Positions 1 through 9,775 are shown, counted from the first letter of the stretch. The stretch: 64,000 nt of DNA from Roseitranquillus sp963776845 (GCA_963776845.1 CAVZOJ010000010.1:21098-85097); one strand, 5' to 3'. The notes: generated from the letters alone by a model not told the origin. Numbers and translations: made by a program.

Positions 1-178
1 TCCCGAACCAGCGCAAGAGGCGCCCCGCCTCCTCGGCCGCGAGGCAAGAGTAGGACCGCTCGCGGAGCGACGCGTAGAGGAGCAGGATGCGCGGTGCATG
101 ACGTGGCGCTCCGGATCCTGCCAGCGCACCGACGTCGATGGGGCGGAGCTGCTCGAGGTCGACGTTCGGCAGGTCAGC
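1..178 (-). CDS. arsH: ArsH, N-terminal part (runs off window)
   Basis: This minus-strand reading frame enters the window from the left edge and shows only the N-terminus of ArsH, the NADPH-dependent FMN reductase that oxidises trivalent organoarsenicals. The visible residues include LPNVDLEQLRPIDVGAL followed by RILLLYASLRERSYS, the flavodoxin-like phosphate-binding start of the family. It lies 17 bp downstream of the acr3 stop codon, the usual ars operon order. No ATG or GTG sits close to the expected start, so the first codon is uncertain and a rare start codon is possible. The identification rests on the LLLYASLRERSYS motif and the context; the rest of the gene lies outside the window. 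Confidence 0.75.
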
Positions 179-194
179 GGCGGCGCTCGCCGCG

Positions 195-1213
<1,019 letters not shown>

Positions 1214-1217
<4 letters not shown>

Positions 1218-1745
1218 GCGGGTACGGTTTCCTTGTCGTGTGCGCGAAGGCGGCCGGCACCGATCCGGCTCAGCGCCACCATCGCCGCTGCGGTGGCGAG
1301 GCAGAGCGACAGGCCACCCGCCTGGTAGGTCAGGCCGGAAAGCAGCGTGCCGAGGAGTTCGGCCGGCGGCGTTCGCCATGTAGTAGAAGCCGACGTCCAT
1401 CGTCACCCGCGCGGCTTGGGTGAAGTGCAGGATCAGGTAGGAGTGGAGCGAGGAGTTCACGGCGAAGACCGCGCCGAAGACGAGCAGCCCCAGAACCAAC
1501 GCGACCGTCAGCCACGGCGCTGGTGCACCCGCCAGCCAGACCAGCGCCGCCAGCAGCGCCGGGATGACCAGCAGCAGCCCTGCCCAGCGACGCGCCTCGG
1601 CGACGATCTCGGCCTCGGGCCGGGCAGCGGCGCGCAGGAGCCGCGGCGCGTATGCCTGCACCGCGCCGTAGAGGATGGTCCAGACAGCCATGAAGGAGCC
1701 GACGGTGAAGAACGCGGCGCGATTGCCGGCCTCGGTCCCGTCCGA
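1214..1745 (-). pseudogene. arsJ: ArsJ (organoarsenical MFS exporter), 5'-truncated and frameshifted
   Basis: The C-terminal half of ArsJ, the major-facilitator pump that exports 1-arseno-3-phosphoglycerate, can be read here. Recognisable stretches are VGSFMAVWTILYGAVQAYAP, TMDVGFYYMANAAGR and, in the next frame, LLGTLLSGLTYQAGG through to the stop codon. The stop overlaps the acr3 start (ATGA). The frame changes at about 1365-1370, where the minus strand reads CGAACTCCT; removing one A gives a continuous protein. Upstream of about 1745 the N-terminal helices are missing. The 3' frameshift may be a sequencing error (see findings), but the missing N-terminus looks like a real truncation. Confidence 0.75.
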
Positions 1746-1984
1746 CAGCACCGCATTGAAGTATCGGCACGCGTGGTGGCCGCGATCGTCCCGGCCGAGG
1801 CGGCGCCTGCTTATGGCAATCCCTTTCGGCGCTTGCTTCGCCGGCGCTCTTGCCCGAGCTGACACGGGTCAAGTCTGACGGGAGAAAGTGCGCAATCGAT
1901 ACCGGGAAGCAACTCAATGGGCTACTCTTGCCCACCACTCGCACCCAGAAGCCCTCAACGAGATTGGGTCTGCCGCGGACAAGG

Positions 1985-2884
1985 TCATGCAGACCGTCCG
2001 GACGCGTACGGCGCCACGGCGCTCCAGACTCGCCCGTCGATCGCGATCAGCCCGCTCAGGATCAGCGCCATCCCGATCACCTGCCCGGCACCGAGTGTCT
2101 CTCCGAAGAAGCTGACGCCGATCAGCGTCGCCGAGACCGGGGCGATCAGGGTGACCAGGGAGAGGTTCGTGGCACCGACCCTGGGCAGGATCGAGTACAT
2201 GATCAGGAACGCTGCGGAAGTGAGACCGAAGCCGATTACCGCGAAGGCGCTCGCCAGATGCCACGTGGGCACGAGCGGGACGCCTTCCGAACCAAGCGCG
2301 ATCGGGAGTATGGACAGCGCGCCGCCCGTCATGGCGCAGGCGGTCATCACCACCGGATCGAGCCCGCGAAGACTTCTCGCCAAGTTGAGCGCGATGCCGT
2401 AGCAGACCGGGGCCAGGACGGCGACAAGCAGCCAGGGGCGTTCCGACACGCTCTCGGGTTGTCCCTGCGCCGTCATGACGATCATCCCAAGCAAGCCGAG
2501 ACCGACGCCGACCATCTTCGTCGTCGTGGCCCTCTCTCCTGATGGCCACAGGTGGGAAATGACGACCACGGCGACCGGCGTGAGCGCGTTCGCAATCCCT
2601 GCCGATGAGGAGCTCACGTGCTGCTGGGCGAGCGGCAGCAGAGCGAAGGGGGCCGCGTACTGCATGATGCCAAACGAGCCGATCGCGATCAGACCTGCGT
2701 CGCCGAGATCGACGCGCCGCCCGGTGGCCGCAACCCAGACCCAACATCCGATGGCGCCGAGGGTCACGCGAACGGCCGAGACGGTCAGCGGACCATAGGC
2801 CGTCAGCAGGATCTCGTTGAATCCGAAGGAGGCGCCGAAGGCGGTTCCCAGCGCAGCGAGTATCGACCAGTGAGCGAAGCTCAT
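1985..2884 (-). CDS. EamA/DMT-family transporter
   Basis: A 299-residue drug/metabolite transporter with ten predicted hydrophobic helices arranged as two EamA repeats, roughly residues 5-140 and 150-290. The second repeat contains the typical segment SLVTLIAPVSATLIGVSFFGE. Members export amino acids or other small metabolites; the substrate cannot be told from the sequence. The ATG at 2884 was chosen over upstream in-frame codons because a purine-rich ribosome-binding site (GAAAGGAA) lies just before it and the N-terminus MSFAHWSILAALGTAFG matches the family. It is transcribed towards the ars genes, about 240 bp from the arsJ remnant. Confidence 0.88.
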   Translation of the reverse strand: MSFAHWSILAALGTAFGASFGFNEILLTAYGPLTVSAVRVTLGAIGCWVWVAATGRRVDLGDAGLIAIGSFGIMQYAAPFALLPLAQQHVSSSSAGIANALTPVAVVVISHLWPSGERATTTKMVGVGLGLLGMIVMTAQGQPESVSERPWLLVAVLAPVCYGIALNLARSLRGLDPVVMTACAMTGGALSILPIALGSEGVPLVPTWHLASAFAVIGFGLTSAAFLIMYSILPRVGATNLSLVTLIAPVSATLIGVSFFGETLGAGQVIGMALILSGLIAIDGRVWSAVAPYASGRSA

Positions 2885-3117
2885 GGCGGTGGTTCCTTTC
2901 TGAACACGCGCCCGGCTGCTCACGTGACGGAGCCGGGCACTGACTGCGCCAAGATGCACGCCCCAGGGTGCAGCTGTGTGTCCCGGAACCGCGGATCGGG
3001 TTTCGATTGTATCGCGGACACCGGACCCGATCCGCTCCACCGCGAAACGCTGCGACTGCATCGAGAAGGCGGTGCGGCCGCGGACAGCGCAGATCACGCA
3101 ATGCCCTCAGTCAGAAC

Positions 3118-3399
3118 CAGCGTGATATCCGCGTCGCGGCCGACATGCCGGATGCCAACGACCCGACCGTCGGGATCATGCGATTGGTCGCCGAGCAGGA
3201 GCGGGAGGCCATCTCGGGGGCGCACCAGGGGCTTTCCTTGATGGAGGCGGCGCGTTCCGGAGCAGACACGATCTTCGTCTCTTGCACGGACCTGCGCGCG
3301 TTGGACGTCATCGGCGGGCTCGAGACCGAGTTGTCCAGGCCGGCGCCGAGCAGCAACCGGACCCTGGCCTGGCACATGGCTCAACTCTCTGGGGCACCC
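3118..3399 (+). pseudogene. Chimeric scar: serine-recombinase fragment joined to maleate isomerase/Asp-Glu racemase tail
   Basis: Two unrelated protein fragments sit in one open frame. Positions 3127-3219 encode RVAADMPDANDPTVGIMRLV and AEQEREAISG, a piece of a serine recombinase of the resolvase/invertase type. Positions 3238-3396 encode MEAARSGADTIFVSCTDLRA, LDVIGGLETEL and SSNRTLAWHMAQLSG, the C-terminal part of a maleate isomerase or aspartate/glutamate racemase, including the catalytic-Cys neighbourhood VSCT. Neither part has its own start or a full domain. The junction near 3220-3237 looks like an old deletion or recombination scar; expression of a functional product is unlikely. Confidence 0.7.
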
Positions 3400-3494
3400 T
3401 TTGCACTGGCGGAGTGGAAGCTCGCCCTTTCGTCACTCTGATCAAGAGAGGGCGACATTTCACCTGCAGCCGGACTGCTGCGGTCCGATTGTCG

Positions 3495-4205
3495 TTAGTC
3501 CGGATCGTAGATGTAGCCGATGCCACGAACCGTGCGGATGAATCGAGGCTTCTGCGGATTTGGCTCGATCTTGCGGCGCAGGCGCGAGATGCGGATGTCG
3601 ATCGAGCGGTCGAACGGGTCCCACACCCGGTCGTGGGCGCCTTCGAGGATCTGGTCGCGGTTGAGGACGCGGCGTCGATTCTCGGCGAAGAGCTTGAGCA
3701 GGCTGAACTCCATTGCCGTCAGCGGCACCTCGGTGCCGTCCTCGGCGAGGAGCTTCGCAGCGTCGAGATCCAGCGTGAATGCGCCGAAGCGCGCCGTTCG
3801 CGACGCGGCAGCTGCCTCTTCCTGCGGCTCCCCCGCCCGGCGGCGCAGCACGGCCTTGATCCGTGCCTCGAGTTCGCGCAGGTCGACCGGCTTTCCGAGA
3901 TAGTCGTCAGCACCCATCTCGAGCCCGATGATCCGGTCGACGACCTCGCCGGCTGCCGTCAGCATGACCACCGGCGTCTGATCCGTTGCCCGCAGGGTCC
4001 TCAGCGCCGAGAGGCCATCCTCACCCGGCATCGCGATGTCGAGCACGATCAGCGAGACGCCGCCCTTCGCCAGCCTCGCGCGCATTTCAGCGACGTTGGC
4101 CGCCGACGCCACCTCGAAGCCGCGCCTGGCAAGGTACTCGCCGACCATCTCACGGACGTCCGGTTCATCGTCGCAGACGACGATGGTATCGGCCGACGCT
4201 GTCAT
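3495..4205 (-). CDS. OmpR/PhoB-family response regulator
   Basis: A 236-residue DNA-binding response regulator. The receiver domain spans residues 7-118, with acidic residues D12, D13 and E14, phospho-acceptor D56 (VLDIAMP), T83 and K105 (GKPVDL). The C-terminal winged helix spans about 140-232 and ends RTVRGIGYIYDPD, typical of OmpR-type effectors. Its start codon overlaps the stop of the upstream hybrid kinase (ATGA at 4202-4205), so the two are translationally coupled and very probably a cognate pair. OmpR-type regulators bind direct repeats, which makes this protein a candidate reader of the GAAAC-N4-GAAAC boxes found in the next 11 kb; that link is inference. Confidence 0.93.
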   Translation of the reverse strand: MTASADTIVVCDDEPDVREMVGEYLARRGFEVASAANVAEMRARLAKGGVSLIVLDIAMPGEDGLSALRTLRATDQTPVVMLTAAGEVVDRIIGLEMGADDYLGKPVDLRELEARIKAVLRRRAGEPQEEAAAASRTARFGAFTLDLDAAKLLAEDGTEVPLTAMEFSLLKLFAENRRRVLNRDQILEGAHDRVWDPFDRSIDIRISRLRRKIEPNPQKPRFIRTVRGIGYIYDPD

Positions 4206-6424
4206 TCCTGAGCCTCCGTACCCTCGAGAACTCGCGCAGCAAAGTCCGCAAGCTCGCGCGGCGCCACAGGCTTTTCGACAAACGGGCGCCCCGCCTCGCG
4301 GAGAAAGCTTTGAGAGGTCCGGCCCATCGTGTCACCCGTCACGAATCCGATCCGCAAGACAAGGTCAGGATACTCGTTCCGCACCGCGTCGAGGAGAACG
4401 CGACCATCGCCTTCAGGCATGTTGAGATCGCTGAGAATGAGATCATACCGGTTTTTCCGCAGGAGCGAGAGCGCCGCGGCGACCGTGTTCACGACGTCCA
4501 CGTCGTATCCCTCTCGTCCGAGGATCTCGCCGTTGAGCTCGGCGACGTCGGTCTCGTCATCGACGATCAGCACGCGGGCCGAGACGGACGCCGGAGCGTC
4601 GATCGGGGTCTCTTCGGCTGGTTCGACGTCGCACGTGGCGATGGGCAGCGAGATGACAAAACGCGTCCCGGGAGCGTGCCGGGGGTCGATGCGGATGCTG
4701 CCGTCGTGCGAATGGACGATCCGGTGGCTGAGGGCGAGCCCGATCCCGGTGCCTTCGCCCACCTCCTTGGTGGTGAAGAATGGCTCGAAGATGCGGCCGC
4801 GGATCGCTGCGGGGATCCCCGGTCCGTTGTCCTCGACCCAGATCTGCACGGCATTCCCGGCCTTGCGTCGCCTCGTGCCCACGGTGATCGTGTCGCCCCG
4901 ACCGGCGCTGACGATAGCCTGCTCCGCGTTCAGGACGAGATTCAGGATGACCTGCGTGATCTGGTCGGGGTCCGCGCAGATCACCGGCAGCTCGGCCTCC
5001 AGCGCGGTTTCGATCGTGATGTCGTGCCCCTCGCCGTAGCGGGCCACGTCGACGGCCGTCTGCACGATCTCGTTCAGGTCGACGCGCTCGATCCGGGCCG
5101 GCTGCTGGCGCGCCATGGTCAGGAAGCTGCGCACGATCCGCGCACAGCGGTCGGCTGCGGTGTTGATCTTGTCGACGTGCCGGCGGACCTCGGGCGCGAC
5201 GTCGTCCTCGAGCAGCATCAGCGCGTGTCCCACAACGACGGAGAGCGGATTGTTGAGTTCGTGCGCGACGCCTGCGAGAAGTTCGCCAAGGGCCGACATC
5301 TTCTCGGTCTGGAACATGACCTCGCGCTGCTGGGCCAGTTCCTCCTCGATCGCGATCTGGTCGGTAAGATCGCGGACGTGGGCGACGCTGACATCGTCGC
5401 CGCGGTAGCGGATCAGCCGGGCCGAGATCGCGGCGGGAAACTCCCGCCCTTCCCCCGTGCGGAGCCGGACGCGATGGTCGTACACGAAGCCGAGCGACTT
5501 GAGCGCAGCGATGTATCGAGCGCGGTCCGCGGCGTCGGCGTAGTAGCTCTCCGCGTTCGACCGGTCGCCGAAGAGCGCCTGCGCCTCGGGGCTGAAGAAC
5601 AGAAGCTCGCCGCTGTCGACCCGCGTCATCGTGAGCGGAGTCGGACAGGCGCCGACCACGAGGCGCAGGAGTTCCTCCTTGTCGAGCTGGTCAGTCACGT
5701 CCCGGATGGCCGAGACGACGTATTCCTCTCCCGCATAGTCGACCAGGCGACCGGTGAGGGTGGCGTGGTAGATCGACCCGTCTTGGCGACGGAAATCCAC
5801 CCGGTAGTCCGCGACCTGTCCGCTCCGCTCGAGCTCGGCGACGTAATCCCAGCGCTGCGCGGGTTCGGCGAAGTGATCCTGGGACACCTCGTACGTGAAC
5901 TCCCGCTGCGCTTCGGCGGAACGGTAGACGACCTGCCCGTCGGACTTGCGGGCCATGACGATCTGGATCGGTATCGTGTCGAGGACGGTCTTGAGCAGGG
6001 TCTCGCTGTCCTTCAGGCGCGCCTCGGCCAGCCGCTGCTCGGTCACGTCCGTCCGGCGCAGGACGAACCCGCCCGACTGGCTCGGGTAGTAGGTCGAGCG
6101 ATAGCATCGCCCGCTGGCGTGTCTGAGCTCGAAGCTCAAGGGCTGGCGGGGAGTGCCGCCCGCATCGACCCACTCCATGACCTTCTTCGGCGGAGGCGGA
6201 TACTCTCCGAGCGCGGTCGCCGCATCCACAAGCTCCGTCCAGTGGACGCCGGAAACAATAAGGTGCCGGATCTCACTGAACGGCTCGGCATAGCGGCGGT
6301 TGAAGGCGATCAGGCGAAGATCCTGCCCGAAGATCGCGATTCCCTCCGAAAGCGACTCGATCGTCTCCCGGAGGAGAAGGTGGTCTTGCTCTCGGGGCGC
6401 CGCGAGCGCGTGGGGCTTTGCCAT
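4202..6424 (-). CDS. Hybrid PAS sensor histidine kinase with receiver domain
   Basis: A 740-residue cytosolic hybrid kinase without membrane segments or signal peptide. Three PAS-like sensor domains cover roughly residues 14-130, 140-247 and 250-360. A HisKA domain follows with the H-box GVAHELNNPL (His388). The ATPase domain has an N-box (N495/N499), a G1 box DNGPGIP at 532-538 and a G2 box GEGTGIGL at 556-563. A C-terminal receiver (about 617-735) has D666 and K718. It is the first gene of a two-gene operon with the coupled OmpR regulator. It resembles the kinase at 13295-14749 closely, sharing the TMxRV, ARLIxYxG and QxEKMSALGELLAGV segments, so the two systems are paralogous. The signal is unknown; a soluble PAS kinase suggests an internal redox, gas or metabolite cue. 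Confidence 0.93.
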   Translation of the reverse strand: MAKPHALAAPREQDHLLLRETIESLSEGIAIFGQDLRLIAFNRRYAEPFSEIRHLIVSGVHWTELVDAATALGEYPPPPKKVMEWVDAGGTPRQPLSFELRHASGRCYRSTYYPSQSGGFVLRRTDVTEQRLAEARLKDSETLLKTVLDTIPIQIVMARKSDGQVVYRSAEAQREFTYEVSQDHFAEPAQRWDYVAELERSGQVADYRVDFRRQDGSIYHATLTGRLVDYAGEEYVVSAIRDVTDQLDKEELLRLVVGACPTPLTMTRVDSGELLFFSPEAQALFGDRSNAESYYADAADRARYIAALKSLGFVYDHRVRLRTGEGREFPAAISARLIRYRGDDVSVAHVRDLTDQIAIEEELAQQREVMFQTEKMSALGELLAGVAHELNNPLSVVVGHALMLLEDDVAPEVRRHVDKINTAADRCARIVRSFLTMARQQPARIERVDLNEIVQTAVDVARYGEGHDITIETALEAELPVICADPDQITQVILNLVLNAEQAIVSAGRGDTITVGTRRRKAGNAVQIWVEDNGPGIPAAIRGRIFEPFFTTKEVGEGTGIGLALSHRIVHSHDGSIRIDPRHAPGTRFVISLPIATCDVEPAEETPIDAPASVSARVLIVDDETDVAELNGEILGREGYDVDVVNTVAAALSLLRKNRYDLILSDLNMPEGDGRVLLDAVRNEYPDLVLRIGFVTGDTMGRTSQSFLREAGRPFVEKPVAPRELADFAARVLEGTEAQE

Positions 6425-6478
6425 GATACGCCGATAGCAGGTCCTCGTTTCAGATGATTTTCGCGGTCCGCTTCGCAG

Positions 6479-6492
6479 GTTTCAATTGTTTC
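6479..6492. promoter_or_regulatory. Direct-repeat box GTTTC-AATT-GTTTC (GAAAC-N4-GAAAC on minus strand)
   Basis: Perfect direct repeat of a 5-mer with a 4-bp spacer in the 264-bp divergent region between the kinase operon and the DUF1127 gene, 55 bp upstream of the kinase start. A weaker partner, GTTTC-AGAT-GATTT, lies at 6447-6460. The same arrangement recurs before osmC, the hydrolase operon and the small genes at 14.9 kb. It looks like a transcription-factor site, but no binding protein is established. Confidence 0.5.
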
Positions 6493-6583
6493 AGCGCTGC
6501 GCCCGCCGCAGGCAACGCGGAGAGAGGCAAATCCTGATGTCAGGCAGTCGCTTCGACGCTTCCTCGACCGACCGGAACCCGGC

Positions 6584-6597
6584 GCAACAACTGAAAC
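6584..6597. promoter_or_regulatory. Degenerate box GCAAC-AACT-GAAAC upstream of the DUF1127 gene
   Basis: The left half-site is one base off the GAAAC consensus and the right half is perfect, with the same 4-bp spacer as the other boxes. It lies 92 bp before the DUF1127 start codon. It is reported because position and spacing agree with the other copies; alone it would not be convincing. Confidence 0.35.
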
Positions 6598-6688
6598 GCG
6601 GGCGCACCCCGGCAGACATTCGGCAGAAACGGCAGCGTGCAAGATTCCTCGGCATCGAAGCACCGCACATCCCCTGAGGAGACCCCTC

Positions 6689-6913
6689 ATGATCGCCGCA
6701 ACCTCCAGACCCGCAAGCCGGCTGCGCGCCCGCCTCCGCACGCTGGTCGCAGCCGACATCGAAGGCTCGGGCCTCACCAACCGGCGCCGCTTTCACGGTC
6801 TGAACCATCTGAGCGACGCCATGCTGCGCGACATCGGGCTCGAGCGCGAGGACCGCATGGCGCCCGAGGCACGCCGCGCCAGTGACCGGCTGCTCGGAAT
6901 CGCGCTCTGGTAG
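6689..6913 (+). CDS. DUF1127 small protein
   Basis: A 74-residue basic protein carrying the DUF1127 core (LNHLSDAMLRDIGLERED) at about residues 37-54. Small DUF1127 proteins are abundant in Alphaproteobacteria and have been linked to phosphate, carbon and stress physiology and to RNA turnover. The start is supported by a GAGGAG ribosome-binding site 7 bp upstream. It precedes the cysteine synthase gene by 41 bp in the same direction and may share its promoter. The specific role is unknown. Confidence 0.85.
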   Translation: MIAATSRPASRLRARLRTLVAADIEGSGLTNRRRFHGLNHLSDAMLRDIGLEREDRMAPEARRASDRLLGIALW

Positions 6914-6954
6914 GCCAACCGTCACCGCCCGCAAGAACCCGAAGGAGCGCCGCC

Positions 6955-8430
6955 ATGATCCGCGATTCCATCCTCGAAACCATCGGCAACACGCCTGTCG
7001 TCCGCATCAGGCACCTCGCGCCCAAGGGCGTGGAGCTCTTCGTCAAGTGCGAGGCGTTCAACCCGATGGGTTCGGTCAAGGACCGGCTTGCACTCGGCGT
7101 GATCGAAGCTGCCGAGCGTGACGGCACGCTCAAGCCCGGCCAGACCCTGGTCGAGGCGACCTCGGGCAACACCGGCATCGGCCTCGCCATGGTCTGCGCC
7201 GCCAAGGGCTATCCGCTCGTCGTAACGATGGCCGAGAGCTTCTCGGTGGAGCGTCGCCGTCTGATGCGCTTCCTCGGAGCACAGGTCGTGCTGACCCCGG
7301 CGTCGGAGAAGGGCACCGGCATGGTGCGCAAGGCGCGCGAGCTCGCCGAGGCACACGGCTGGTTCCTCGCGCGCCAGTTCGAGAACCCGGCCAACGCCGA
7401 CATGCACGCCCGAACGACCGCCGAGGAGATCCTGTCCGACTTCGGCGAGGACGGCCTCGACTACTGGGTGACGGGCTTCGGCACAGGGGGCACGTTGAAC
7501 GGCGTCGCCCGCGTCCTGAAAGCTCGTGGCCCGCGCACCAGGATCGTTGCCGCTGAGCCGGACAACTCCGCCATCCTCGCCTCCGGCCACGTCCAGGCGA
7601 TGAACCCTGACGGCAGCGCGGCCGAGAGCCATCCGGGCTTCCGTCCTCACCCGATGCAGGGCTGGTCGCCGGACTTCATCTCCAAACTCGCCGCCGACGT
7701 GCTGGCGGACGGCCACATCGACGCCTTCCAGCCGGTAGCCGGCGGCGCGGCGATGCAACGCGCCCGCGATCTCGCCCGGCGCGAAGGCATCTTCTGCGGC
7801 ACCTCGGGTGGTGCCACCCTCGCCGCCGCGCTCGAGGTGGCGAAGACAGCGCCAACGGGAAGCCGCATCCTGGCGATGCTGCCGGACACCGGCGAACGCT
7901 ACATGTCGACGCCGCTATTCGACGACATCCCTGCCGAGATGACCGCGGCGGAGATGGCGCTCTCCTGCTCGACCCCGTCTGCCCGGTTCGACGCTCCGCC
8001 GGCTCCCGCTTCGGCCCCGACAGCTCCTCCGCCGGCCGCCAGGCCCGAAGCGGTGGCGATGGTCGAAAGCATCGTGTCGGAAAAGCCCGTCGTCATGTTC
8101 GCGCTGGAGTGGTGCGAGTTCTCCTGGTCTGTCCGCAAGCTCTTCGCCGAGGCGGGCATCGAATACGAGGACGTCGCCCTCGACGCCGCTGCATACCAGA
8201 AGGACAATCTCGGCGGCGAGCTTCGCGCCGCGCTTCATCAGATCTCCGGAACGCCGACCATACCGCAGATCTTCGTCGGCGGACTGCACATCGGCGGCGC
8301 GACCGAAACCTTCGACGCCTACAACGACGGCTCACTTCAGCAGCGGCTCCTCACCCGCGGCGTCGCGTTCAAGCAGGCACTCGAGGCCGACGCCTACAGC
8401 TTTCTGCCGAGGTGGCTCCACCCCCGGTAG
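6955..8430 (+). CDS. Cysteine synthase fused to a C-terminal glutaredoxin domain
   Basis: A 491-residue fusion. Residues 1-320 form a PLP-dependent O-acetylserine sulfhydrylase/cystathionine beta-synthase-type domain: PLP lysine K42 in GSVKDR, the TSGNTG loop at 69-74 and the phosphate-binding GTGGT at 176-180. A Pro/Ala-rich linker (about 340-365) leads to a glutaredoxin domain whose active site reads WCEFS (Cys387, Ser390), a monothiol CxxS arrangement, followed by the cis-Pro region TPTIPQIFVGG. A fused glutaredoxin could deliver reducing equivalents or sulfide to the synthase, or sense thiol state; this is inference. The start has a GAAGGAG ribosome-binding site. A strong terminator follows. 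It sits beside osmC and redox genes, consistent with a thiol-stress role. Confidence 0.9.
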   Translation: MIRDSILETIGNTPVVRIRHLAPKGVELFVKCEAFNPMGSVKDRLALGVIEAAERDGTLKPGQTLVEATSGNTGIGLAMVCAAKGYPLVVTMAESFSVERRRLMRFLGAQVVLTPASEKGTGMVRKARELAEAHGWFLARQFENPANADMHARTTAEEILSDFGEDGLDYWVTGFGTGGTLNGVARVLKARGPRTRIVAAEPDNSAILASGHVQAMNPDGSAAESHPGFRPHPMQGWSPDFISKLAADVLADGHIDAFQPVAGGAAMQRARDLARREGIFCGTSGGATLAAALEVAKTAPTGSRILAMLPDTGERYMSTPLFDDIPAEMTAAEMALSCSTPSARFDAPPAPASAPTAPPPAARPEAVAMVESIVSEKPVVMFALEWCEFSWSVRKLFAEAGIEYEDVALDAAAYQKDNLGGELRAALHQISGTPTIPQIFVGGLHIGGATETFDAYNDGSLQQRLLTRGVAFKQALEADAYSFLPRWLHPR

Positions 8431-8464
8431 ACCACCGCTCCTCCCCGGCCGAAAAGGCCGACCT

Positions 8465-8495
8465 GCCCGCCGGCGCTCCCGGCGGGCTTTCTCGT
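8465..8495 (+). terminator. Rho-independent terminator after the cysteine synthase gene
   Basis: A perfect 9-bp GC stem (GCCCGCCGG with CCGGCGGGC, 8465-8487) and a 5-nt loop are followed by TTTCTCGTT. It begins 34 bp after the stop codon and closes the DUF1127-cysteine synthase unit. Confidence 0.85.
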
Positions 8496-8703
8496 TGAAG
8501 TCCGCGGGAACACGGTGGCCGGGCACTTACCGCCATCGTCACATCCGGCTCCGAACCTTTTCCATCTGGTTAACGCGGCAAGGAATATACAGTCATGTCA
8601 GACAGTTGAGGAAGCGTCCACGCGTGGACACTCCCCGTTCCCGGTCGCCGGCGAGCTACCTCGGGCATTCTTGCGGTGGACAAGGTCGTTTCGCAATCAA
8701 CCC

Positions 8704-8717
8704 GAAACAATCGAAAC
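8704..8717. promoter_or_regulatory. Direct-repeat box GAAAC-AATC-GAAAC upstream of osmC
   Basis: Perfect GAAAC direct repeat with a 4-bp spacer, 118 bp before the osmC start. The word GCAATCAA immediately precedes the box (8693-8700) and also occurs after the box at 10942-10955. The rest of 8496-8835 contains no credible gene. Confidence 0.5.
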
Positions 8718-8835
8718 CCGGCGCCCCGGTCCGCGACCGCCGAGTGAAACGCAGGGCGTCTATCCCTCTGTCCATGGCCGGTGCCGCTGCCGGCTGCCAC
8801 CGCCCGGAAGGGCCCGAGAAAAGGACACACCAGAG

Positions 8836-9412
8836 ATGACCACGGCCACCACTGAGAAGCCCGCAAAACAGCCCATCAACGGCGTCGACGTGCCGACCCT
8901 CATCGCCACCATCGGCGTCGTCGGTCAGAACCCCGAGCTCGCCAACTTCCAGTTCCGCGCCCACGGCCAGTGGGTCCGTGGCACCCACAGCCGCATGACC
9001 GTTAACCGCTTCTTCGGCGCCGGCCAGGAGCACGAGCGGACGGCCCCGTTCACCATCGACGCTGACCACCCCACCGTCCTCTGCGGCGGCGACAACGGCC
9101 CGAACTCCTGTGGAGTATCTGCTCGGCGCCCTTGCGGCCTGCCTGACCGCCGGCATCGGCAACATCGCCTCGGCCCGCCAGATCAAGCTGAACGCGGTCG
9201 AATGCCAGGTCGAAGGTGACATCGACATGCAGGGCATCCTCGGCCTGAACGACGAGGTCCGGAACGGCTTCAACGCGATCCGCGTGACCTTCCGGATCGA
9301 CGGCGACGCGCCGTCCGAGGTGATGGCCCGCGTGGTCGAGCAGTCCATGGCCCGTTCCGCGGTCCTCGACATCCTCCGCAACGGCACGTCCGTCGACGTC
9401 AAGGTGGCCTGA
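8836..9412 (+). CDS. OsmC-family protein, apparent +1 frameshift
   Basis: The gene encodes an OsmC/Ohr-fold protein of about 191 residues once a single base is removed near 9106. OsmC proteins reduce organic hydroperoxides or related electrophiles with paired cysteines. The first part (MTTATTEKPAKQPINGVDVP to TVLCGGDNGP) and the second (PVEYLLGALAACLTAGIGN to the stop at 9412) lie in adjacent frames. The motif GGDNGPTPVEYLL, with the LAACLT active-site helix, is restored if CGAACTCCT is read CGACTCCT. The total length (577 bp) is 3n+1, as expected for one inserted base. Either the gene is recently broken or the base is a sequencing error; I favour the latter. Confidence 0.8.
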
Positions 9413-9461
9413 CGTGGATGGCGGGCGTCCATCCGGCGCCCGCCCAACCCGGGAGACGCCG

Positions 9462-9557
9462 ATGTCCCGCTTGCTGCTCGTCCTGGTTCGAAAGGCAAAC
9501 TCGGCCCTCCGACTGCCCACCGTCCTGCCCGACCCGGACGAGGGCTGGATCCGCTGA
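9462..9557 (+). CDS. Possible small protein (31 aa)
   Basis: A short ORF of 31 residues starts 50 bp after osmC with a GGGAGA ribosome-binding site at proper spacing. The start is MSRLLLVLVRKANSALRLP, amphipathic and basic. No family is recognised. It could be a small stress protein or chance. Confidence 0.3.
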   Translation: MSRLLLVLVRKANSALRLPTVLPDPDEGWIR

Positions 9558-9622
9558 TTGCGCCGTGGCGGCCAGACCGGAAGGTCCTCCGCCGCCGGCA
9601 CATCAATCAAGGACCCTTAAGC

Positions 9623-9751
9623 ATGTCTCACCACTTCCAGCGTGGCCACGCGGCCTTCCGCGCCGCCAGTCGCCTGCGCGACGAGACATCGGCAGAGAAG
9701 GTCGTCCGCCCCGACCTGGCCTCCTCGAATGCCTTCCCGCCAACGGGCTGA
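9623..9751 (+). CDS. Possible small protein (42 aa)
   Basis: An ORF of 42 residues starting MSHHFQRGHAAFRAASRLRD, 24 bp before the FAD oxidoreductase gene. An AAGGA sequence lies 8 bp upstream of the ATG. The product is hydrophilic and basic with no recognised domain. Its place just before a well-supported gene makes it a plausible leader or small protein, but nothing proves translation. Confidence 0.3.
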   Translation: MSHHFQRGHAAFRAASRLRDETSAEKVVRPDLASSNAFPPTG

Positions 9752-9775
9752 GCCCGAACCCGACCGGAGACGAAG

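Noticed and set aside
6230..6250. Another TCC-AGT-GGA palindrome inside the hybrid kinase gene
   Set aside because: The complementary arms extend only 5 bp and the sequence encodes normal PAS-domain residues, so it is a chance match.
3986..6457. Plus-strand frame of 823 codons opposite the hybrid kinase
   Set aside because: It mirrors the kinase codons and has the Asp/Arg/His-rich composition of an antisense shadow, whereas the minus strand has all kinase motifs in order.
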